From Treponema sp. UBA4873 (GTDB taxonomy: Bacteria > Spirochaetota > Spirochaetia > Treponematales > Treponemataceae), in NCBI GenBank assembly GCA_002399405.1, contig DHDP01000007.1, forward strand, positions 1 through 56,875: a stretch of 56,875 nucleotides of DNA. Direction: 5' to 3'. Of this stretch, positions 52,622 to 56,875 are shown in pieces. Below the pieces are notes generated by a model. It saw nothing but the letters and a program-made list of their open reading frames with translations. It ran no database searches and was not told the DNA's origin. Both the position numbers and the translations under genes were made by a program. Position 1 is the stretch's first letter. Each line of letters begins with the position of its first letter.

Positions 52622-53002
52622 ATGACAGATTATGAAGAAATAATACACAAATATTTTTCATCATGGATTGAAAATAAACCGGAAGTACTGGATAATTATT
52701 TTGCAGATACTGTTTTATACAGTGAAAGTTACGGACCTGAATACCGGAATAAAGCACAGGTAAAAAAATGGTTTGAAGACTGGCATGAAAACGGAAAAGT
52801 ACTTAGATGGGATATAAACGGAATTCATACGGATAGTTCAGTTTATACAGTAGAATGGTATTTTGAATGTGAATATTTAAAAACTATCAGCAGATTCAAC
52901 GGAGTTTCATTAATTGAATTTGATAACCATGGAAAAATAGTAACAGTAAAAGAGTTTCAGTCAAAAGCAGAACATACATATCCATATAAAGACATTCAAT
53001 AA
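52622..53002 (+). CDS. SnoaL-like (NTF2 fold) protein
   Basis: This 126-residue protein has the SnoaL-like pattern IIHKYFSSWIENKPEVLDNY, then YGPEYRNKAQVKKWFEDWH and W-x-F strands. The fold covers isomerases, dehydratases and ligand binders. No specific reaction can be given. It shares cassette 2 with the VOC gene. Confidence 0.8.
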   Translation: MTDYEEIIHKYFSSWIENKPEVLDNYFADTVLYSESYGPEYRNKAQVKKWFEDWHENGKVLRWDINGIHTDSSVYTVEWYFECEYLKTISRFNGVSLIEFDNHGKIVTVKEFQSKAEHTYPYKDIQ

Positions 53003-53016
53003 GGTAAAAGAAGAAA

Positions 53017-53451
53017 ATGAACTGGAATCCATTAGTACCGGAATTAACAGTAAGTAATTTCGAGGAAAGTAAAAGATTTTATGTAGAATTAATCGGATTT
53101 GAAATAAAGTATCAGAGAAATGATCCGAAATTCGCATATCTGGAGTATGAATCTTCACAGATAATGATAGAAGAAGTTCATAATGATGACTGGAAAACAG
53201 GAGAGTTGGAATATCCCTACGGGAGAGGAATAAATTTTCAAATAGAATGTAGTGATGTTCAAAAAATACAGAATACACTTTCAGGAAATGAGTACAGTTT
53301 ATTCAGAGAAATAAAGGATAAATGGTATAATACAGGAAAAGAATATGTGGGCTGCAGGGAATTACTGGTACAGGATCCGGATGGATATTTGCTACGTTTT
53401 TCAGAAGATTTAGGAACGAAACGGGAACAACCAACAAAGTTTTCAACCTGA
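53017..53451 (+). CDS. VOC family protein (glyoxalase/bleomycin-resistance fold)
   Basis: This 144-residue protein has the two beta-alpha-beta-beta-beta units of the VOC fold: VPELTVSNFEESKRFYVELI and the end LLVQDPDGYLLRFSEDLG. A Glu in the last part could bind metal. The text is closest to bleomycin-resistance-like proteins that bind drugs, but catalysis is possible. The last seven codons, including the stop, are inside attC 2, so its C-terminus is made by the recombination site. Confidence 0.82.
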   Translation: MNWNPLVPELTVSNFEESKRFYVELIGFEIKYQRNDPKFAYLEYESSQIMIEEVHNDDWKTGELEYPYGRGINFQIECSDVQKIQNTLSGNEYSLFREIKDKWYNTGKEYVGCRELLVQDPDGYLLRFSEDLGTKREQPTKFST

Positions 53452-53561
53452 CATTTGTTTTGTCATAAAACCTGCTAAACGCTCCGCGTTCTTCACGCAG
53501 GTTTTACGCCAATTTTTTGCTACGCAAAAAAGCACAAAAGCAGGTTAAAACAATGTTAGAG
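53429..53561 (+). repeat. attC site 2
   Basis: This 133-bp site has R'' AACCAAC, R' GTTAGAG, hairpin A (AAAACCTGC at 53467-53475 with GCAGGTTTT at 53497-53505, inner AACGC/GCGTT) and hairpin B (TTTTTTGC, TAC, GCAAAAAA). Almost identical to attC 3 and attC 5. Confidence 0.94.
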
Positions 53562-53585
53562 CGACGCTTCGCGCGAGGAAAAGAA

Positions 53586-53978
53586 ATGAAGACTTGTTGT
53601 GAATGTCATTATTTGTGTTTTGATGGTTCAGATCCTTGTGGAAAATTTATTGAATCATTATCAAAAAAATATCGATGTAGAGAAGAAATAGAAAAAATAA
53701 TTTCTGTAGAACCAAGTCCTGTTCGCATAAAATGTTATCAAGGGATTTGGGATTCAAAAGATTTACACAAAACGGAAAAAACTCTTTTTCAAATATTTGG
53801 GACTAATAGATCAAAGTGTATTTTTTATACAAAAAATATAGAAAATATAGATTTAGAAGCAATGGAAAAAAAGACACAAATAGAGATAAATAATAAAGAT
53901 AAAAAAATAACAAGAGTAATTGCAATTTTTGCACTTGCTATTTCAATAATTAGTTTAATAAAAAGTTTTTTCCTATAA
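53586..53978 (+). CDS. Hypothetical cysteine-containing, tail-anchored protein
   Basis: This 130-residue protein starts with MKTCCECHYLCFDGSDPCGK, a Cys cluster that could hold a metal, and ends in a single hydrophobic helix (ITRVIAIFALAISIISLIKS) that would anchor it in the membrane. I use the ATG at 53586, with GAGG upstream. A longer frame from 53517 starts inside attC 2 and is rejected. The family is not recognised. Confidence 0.75.
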   Translation: MKTCCECHYLCFDGSDPCGKFIESLSKKYRCREEIEKIISVEPSPVRIKCYQGIWDSKDLHKTEKTLFQIFGTNRSKCIFYTKNIENIDLEAMEKKTQIEINNKDKKITRVIAIFALAISIISLIKSFFL

Positions 53979-53998
53979 AAAAACAAGGAAAATAAAAT

Positions 53999-54277
53999 AT
54001 GAAACAAATATACAAAATTACGTATCCCAATAATAAAATATATGTTGGAAAAGATTTGACTGGAACATTAACATATTTTGGAAGTGTTGATTCAAAATAT
54101 GTTGAGAAAGATTTTACAGAGGAAGAAAAAAAGAATTTTACTATAAAAAAGGAAATATTATGGGAATCAAATGAAGATGATTCGGTAGTAAATAAAAAAG
54201 AAGTTGAGTTTATTACGAAATTAGAATCCAATAATCCAAGAATTGGATATAATCAGTGGCCTAAATACAAAAAATAG
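53999..54277 (+). CDS. GIY-YIG nuclease-like protein
   Basis: This 92-residue protein opens IYKITYPNNKIYVGKDLTGT, a GIY-YIG-type pair of strands, and has a later conserved Glu in KKEVEFITKLE. The family includes homing and repair endonucleases, and this small version is found alone in many bacteria. The arginine of the active site is not obvious, so activity is uncertain. The stop lies directly before R'' of attC 3. Confidence 0.75.
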   Translation: MKQIYKITYPNNKIYVGKDLTGTLTYFGSVDSKYVEKDFTEEEKKNFTIKKEILWESNEDDSVVNKKEVEFITKLESNNPRIGYNQWPKYKK

Positions 54278-54408
54278 CTCTAACAAAGTTTTCAACCTGA
54301 CATTTGTTTTGTCATAAAACCTGCTAAACGCTCCGCGTTTTTCACGCAGGTTTTACGCCAATTTTTGCTACGCAAAAACCACAAACGCAGGTTAAAACAA
54401 TGTTAGCT
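54278..54408 (+). repeat. attC site 3
   Basis: This 131-bp site has R'' CTCTAAC, R' GTTAGCT, hairpin A with AAAACCTGC/GCAGGTTTT and hairpin B with TTTTTGC, TAC, GCAAAAA. The latter is one pair shorter on both sides than in attC 2. Confidence 0.94.
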
Positions 54409-55514
54409 TGACGGCTTTCGCCGCCAAATTTAAAGAGGAAGAAAATGATTCAATTTTTGGAATATGCAAAAAAAGTATTGGAAACTTCTAATATCCCAAT
54501 GACTTATCAAGATATTTGGAAGACTGGAATCGAATTAGGATATGATAAAGAATTGTCAACAGCTGGTAAAACTCCATGGCAAACTCTTGGTGCGAGGCTT
54601 TTCTGCGAGGTAAGGGATAATCAGGATTCTCTTTTTACTAAGGTAGGAAAACGTCCGGCAAAGTTTTTTCTAAAATCAAAGATGAATACACTTACGACTG
54701 AACAAATTGAAAAAATTGATCAAGAAGTAATTTCTCCAACAAAAAAAGAAAAAACAGCATATACAGAACGAGAATTACATAAACTTTTAAGCTATTTTGC
54801 ATATACAAATACTCAGTTTAATAATGGAAAGGCAATCCTAACAAAAACAATCTTTCATGAAAAATCAAAAAAGGATGGATTAAACGAATGGATTCATCCA
54901 GATATTGTTGGGGTATATATTCCTATTGAAGATTGGAGCAACGAAATTATTGAATTAAATAAAATAAGCAATTCAAATGCCATAGAATTAATTTCTTTTG
55001 AAATGAAAAAGGATATTAATCGTTCCAATTACAGAGAATATTTTTTTCAAGCTGTATCAAATTCTTCATGGGCCAATGAAGGATATTTAGTTGCCGCGAC
55101 AATTAGTGAAGATGATGAATTGATTAACGAATTAGAAAGATTATCATCTTCTTTTGGGATTGGTCTAATCAAATTAGATTTAGAGGATATTGACGCTTCA
55201 ACAGTTGTTTTCCATTCAAATAAGAAAAAGGAATTAGACTGGGAAACAATGAATAAACTTTGTGAAATAAATTCAGATTTTAGAAAATTTATACAAGATG
55301 TTAAAATAGATTTTGACTCAAAAAGAATTCATAAATCTGAATATGATGAAGTTTTAAAGGATCCAGAAGAATATATAAAGAAAATACTGAAAGAAAGCTA
55401 ACAAAAAATTCAAGCTGACAACGCTTTTGTCATAATTTGTGCTATCGCCTACGGCTCTTTTACGCACAAATTACGCCAAGCCCTGCGGGCATAGCGTTGC
55501 AGCTTAATTTAATG
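54403..55514 (+). mobile_element. Integron cassette 4
   Basis: This 1112-bp cassette begins TTAGCT, complementary to its R'' AGCTAAC. Start hairpin CGGC, TTTC, GCCG at 54412-54423. One large gene. Confidence 0.9.
54445..55401 (+). CDS. HARE-HTH domain plus PD-(D/E)XK nuclease-like protein (HrgA-like)
   Basis: This 318-residue protein begins with a HARE-type winged helix (FLEYAKKVLETSNIPMTYQD, then GKTPWQTLGARLF, about 1-78). The second half has WIHPDIVG (His151-Pro-Asp153) and LISFEMKKDI (Glu186 and Lys188), the spacing of a PD-(D/E)XK nuclease core. H. pylori HrgA, found in place of a restriction enzyme, has a similar plan. A defence role is inferred. AGAGGAAG precedes the ATG. The stop codon is inside R'' of attC 4. 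Confidence 0.78.
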   Translation: MIQFLEYAKKVLETSNIPMTYQDIWKTGIELGYDKELSTAGKTPWQTLGARLFCEVRDNQDSLFTKVGKRPAKFFLKSKMNTLTTEQIEKIDQEVISPTKKEKTAYTERELHKLLSYFAYTNTQFNNGKAILTKTIFHEKSKKDGLNEWIHPDIVGVYIPIEDWSNEIIELNKISNSNAIELISFEMKKDINRSNYREYFFQAVSNSSWANEGYLVAATISEDDELINELERLSSSFGIGLIKLDLEDIDASTVVFHSNKKKELDWETMNKLCEINSDFRKFIQDVKIDFDSKRIHKSEYDEVLKDPEEYIKKILKES

Positions 55515-55520
55515 TTATGT
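55396..55520 (+). repeat. attC site 4
   Basis: This 125-bp site has R'' AGCTAAC, R' GTTATGT, hairpin A (AATTTGTGC with GCACAAATT, inner GCC/GGC) and hairpin B (GCCC, TGC, GGGC). Its sequence differs from the others but folds the same way. Confidence 0.93.
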
Positions 55521-55549
55521 GGACAGCCTTTCGGCAGCAAGGTAAAAAA

Positions 55550-55951
55550 ATGAACTACAATCCTACAGAAGAAGAAATAAGTTTTGTAAATAATGCACTT
55601 GCCAAATTTAATGATGAAAAAGTTGGACCGGATAATCATATTCTTTTAAATATAGTTGAGTATGATGAAGATCAGAACATTATAGGTGGATTATTGGGCG
55701 GAACTTACTGGGGCTGGATGCATATTGATATCCTTTGGGTGGATGAGAAACTCAGAAAGCAGGGATTGGGGACGAAATTGATTCATGCAGCTGAGGCTGA
55801 AGCAAATAAACGGGGATGTCATCATGTACACGTAGATACAATGAGCTGGCAGGCTCCGGAATTCTATAAGAAACTGGGATACAAGGTTATCAGTGAATTG
55901 AATGATATTCCAGATGGTAATAAAAAGTATTACTTAATTAAGGAAATATAA
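55550..55951 (+). CDS. GNAT family acetyltransferase
   Basis: This 133-residue protein has the GNAT core: WMHIDILWVDEKLRKQGLGT (acetyl-CoA loop R-K-x-G-L-G-T) and APEFYKKLGYKVI. The wording is like small cassette-borne N-acetyltransferases. The acceptor is unknown. The ATG at 55550 with AAGG is used. A start at 55517 would lie in attC 4. Confidence 0.87.
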   Translation: MNYNPTEEEISFVNNALAKFNDEKVGPDNHILLNIVEYDEDQNIIGGLLGGTYWGWMHIDILWVDEKLRKQGLGTKLIHAAEAEANKRGCHHVHVDTMSWQAPEFYKKLGYKVISELNDIPDGNKKYYLIKEI

Positions 55952-56031
55952 AGTATTAAATGTATTCAAATTGAAAAAAATATAGTAAGATATAGTTAAC
56001 AAGTGGTATATTATAAGCAAGGAGATTTTAT

Positions 56032-56241
56032 ATGTTTGCAACAACTGGTTATGTACAGGGAAATACAGTTCTGACGCAGGATTATTCATTGGAAAAATAT
56101 AATGGCAGAAAAGTAATAATTACAGTTCTCGATGAAGACATAAATGACAATCTCCAGAGTATAGCAGACGAGAGACTGAATAAAATATCAGACAGCCTGA
56201 TAAATAAAAATATAGAAGCATATAAAGAACTCGCAAAGTGA
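56032..56241 (+). CDS. Antitoxin of a Doc-type toxin-antitoxin pair
   Basis: This 69-residue protein (YSLEKYNGRKVIITVLDEDI, then a helical acidic and basic tail) resembles small AbrB or DUF2281-like antitoxins. It overlaps the toxin start by 4 nt. AAGGAG precedes the ATG. The 80 bp upstream have a -10-like TATATT but no clear -35, so an own promoter is possible. Confidence 0.75.
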   Translation: MFATTGYVQGNTVLTQDYSLEKYNGRKVIITVLDEDINDNLQSIADERLNKISDSLINKNIEAYKELAK

Positions 56242-56612
56242 TTTTTTTTACAGAAGAACAGGTAAAGAAAATACACAGCTCACTTATCAGAAAAACGGGT
56301 GGTCTTGACGGAGTACGGGAAAATAATCTTCTTGATTCAGCATTAAAATCACTATTTCAAACTTTTGATTTAAAAGAATTATATCCGGAAGTAATAGATA
56401 AAGCTGCACAGCTTTGTTATTCAATGATAGAAAATCATCCCTTTATTGATGGAAATAAAAGAATTGGTGTTCATTTGATGTTGGTTTTTCTTGAATTGAA
56501 TAATGTTAATATTAAATACTCACAGAAAGAGTTGATTGATTTTGGGCTTGGTATTGCTTCTGGAAAAATATCAAGAGATGAAATAAAAGAATGGATTTTG
56601 TCGCATAAATAA
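56238..56612 (+). CDS. Doc/Fic-family toxin
   Basis: This 124-residue protein has the Doc motif NHPFIDGNKRIGVHLMLVFL (Fic family HPFx[DE]GNxR) and RKTGGLDGVRENNLLDSA. Doc phosphorylates EF-Tu and stops translation. It starts with GTG overlapping the antitoxin stop. In a cassette array such a pair penalises loss of the cassette. Confidence 0.88.
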   Translation: MIFFTEEQVKKIHSSLIRKTGGLDGVRENNLLDSALKSLFQTFDLKELYPEVIDKAAQLCYSMIENHPFIDGNKRIGVHLMLVFLELNNVNIKYSQKELIDFGLGIASGKISRDEIKEWILSHK

Positions 56613-56618
56613 AAAATC

Positions 56619-56749
56619 ACATAACACAGTTTTCAACCTGACATTTGTTTTGTCATAAAACCTGCTAAACGCTCCGCGTTCTTCACGCAGGTTTTACGCC
56701 AATTTTTGCTGCGCAAAAACCACAAACGCAGGTTAAAACAATGTTATGC
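56619..56749 (+). repeat. attC site 5
   Basis: This 131-bp site has R'' ACATAAC and R' GTTATGC. Hairpins A and B are as in attC 3, with loop TGC instead of TAC in hairpin B. Confidence 0.94.
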
Positions 56750-56875
56750 TGACGACTAACGTCGCTAAGAAAAAAAAACTGAATTGCAAATTAATTGGCT
56801 TTATCTAAATGCCCCAGATATATTTATTATCATCATTAAGAGAACTTTATTCCATAACCATTGTTGCTAAGTTCG
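56744..56875 (+). mobile_element. Integron cassette 6 (start only)
   Basis: This cassette begins TTATGC with the hairpin CGAC, TAAC, GTCG at 56753-56764. An ATG at 56809 opens a frame to the window end (MPQIYLLSSLREL). Whether that is the gene cannot be judged from so short a piece. Confidence 0.6.

Larger units (their letters stand above)
52581..53555 (+). mobile_element. Integron cassette 2 (two genes)
   Basis: This 975-bp cassette begins TTGGTT, complementary to its attC R'' AACCAAC. Start hairpin CGCCGC, loop ACA, GCGGCG at 52590-52604. It carries a SnoaL-like gene and a VOC gene 14 bp apart, unusual since most cassettes hold one gene. Confidence 0.9.
53556..54402 (+). mobile_element. 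Integron cassette 3 (two genes)
   Basis: This 847-bp cassette begins TTAGAG, complementary to its attC R'' CTCTAAC. The start hairpin is CGC, TTC, GCG at 53565-53573. It holds a small membrane-anchored protein and a GIY-YIG-like protein. Confidence 0.9.
55515..56743 (+). mobile_element. Integron cassette 5 (three genes)
   Basis: This 1229-bp cassette begins TTATGT, complementary to its R'' ACATAAC. Start hairpin GCC, TTTC, GGC at 55526-55535. It carries an acetyltransferase and a Doc-type toxin-antitoxin pair, with no attC between them. Confidence 0.9.
50373..56875 (+). mobile_element. Chromosomal integron, intI co-oriented with cassettes (partial)
   Basis: An IntI-type integrase is followed by an insertion site and five complete cassettes, each ending in a 125-133 bp attC, plus the start of a sixth. 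In most integrons intI is divergent from the cassettes. Here it has the same direction, as reported for T. denticola. Cassette genes are all on the plus strand and are AT-rich. The array runs out of the window. Confidence 0.95.

Noticed and set aside
52461..56749. Regular ~130-bp repeats that could suggest a CRISPR array
   Set aside because: Repeat units are far too long, spacing is 850-1230 bp and filled with genes, and each has attC boxes and arms. They are integron sites.
51741..56764. Cassette-start hairpins as terminators
   Set aside because: None has a T-run and each stands upstream of a gene, so termination there would silence its own cassette.

Overview
The window looks like a chromosomal segment of a treponeme (Spirochaetota). 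The strongest marker is the gene trio at 27109-30983, which matches the layout of the T. pallidum TPR-protein-associated TRAP transporter (Tp0956-Tp0958). An integron whose integrase points the same way as its cassettes, as described for T. denticola, supports this. Most of 9-49 kb looks close to half G+C. The tat region (3.2-7 kb) is visibly more AT-rich, and the integron cassettes (51.7 kb to the end) are very AT-rich, both consistent with acquired DNA. No species is claimed.

Layout. 0-3 kb: an RND/MMPL exporter with the start of a second exported protein, then a broken PAP2 phosphatase gene. 3.7-7 kb: a Tat-signal flavoprotein reductase facing a complete tatBAC operon. 7-8.7 kb: gene debris, a nitroreductase and tRNA-Val. 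8.9-20.9 kb: a catabolic region with a PucR-type regulator, two M20 amidohydrolases bracketing an amino-acid ABC transporter, two aminotransferases, a 2-hydroxyacid dehydrogenase and a PgdA/PuuE-like deacetylase. 21-27 kb: an ECF transporter with nucleoside hydrolase, a PfkB sugar kinase and a TtcA-like protein. 27.1-31 kb: the TRAP transporter, followed by two ~235-bp palindromic elements. 31.5-37.2 kb: mtnA (minus strand) and lacI-malEFG. 37.2-39.7 kb: an overlapping minus-strand operon of a UmuD'-like protein, UmuC and DUF72. 39.8-42.6 kb: tRNA-Pro, a chemoreceptor and a BI-1 protein. 42.8-49.9 kb: a DUF2974 hydrolase, an FHA protein, a PPP-like phosphatase, a Ser/Thr kinase and an enlarged Lon. 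50.2 kb to the end: an integron with intI, five complete cassettes and the start of a sixth.

The main discoveries are these. (1) Cassette boundaries in the integron can be proved from the sequence: the first seven bases of each cassette (G^TTNNNN) are the exact reverse complement of the R'' box of that cassette's own attC, in 5 of 5 cases. (2) All five attC sites fold into the same branched structure with compensating changes. (3) Every cassette begins with a small covarying hairpin ahead of its first gene. (4) The integrase carries an extra N-terminal domain resembling HARP. (5) The UmuD-like protein starts at the position of mature UmuD' and lacks both catalytic residues. (6) Lon has about 100 extra residues that include four 15-residue repeats resembling the FliM N-terminal motif. 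(7) Several genes have a good -35/-10 promoter whose -10 box lies only 6-10 nt before the ATG, implying leaderless mRNAs. (8) The two palindromic elements share near-identical right arms but carry an exactly inverted 29-bp core.

All family names come from motif reading without database searches.
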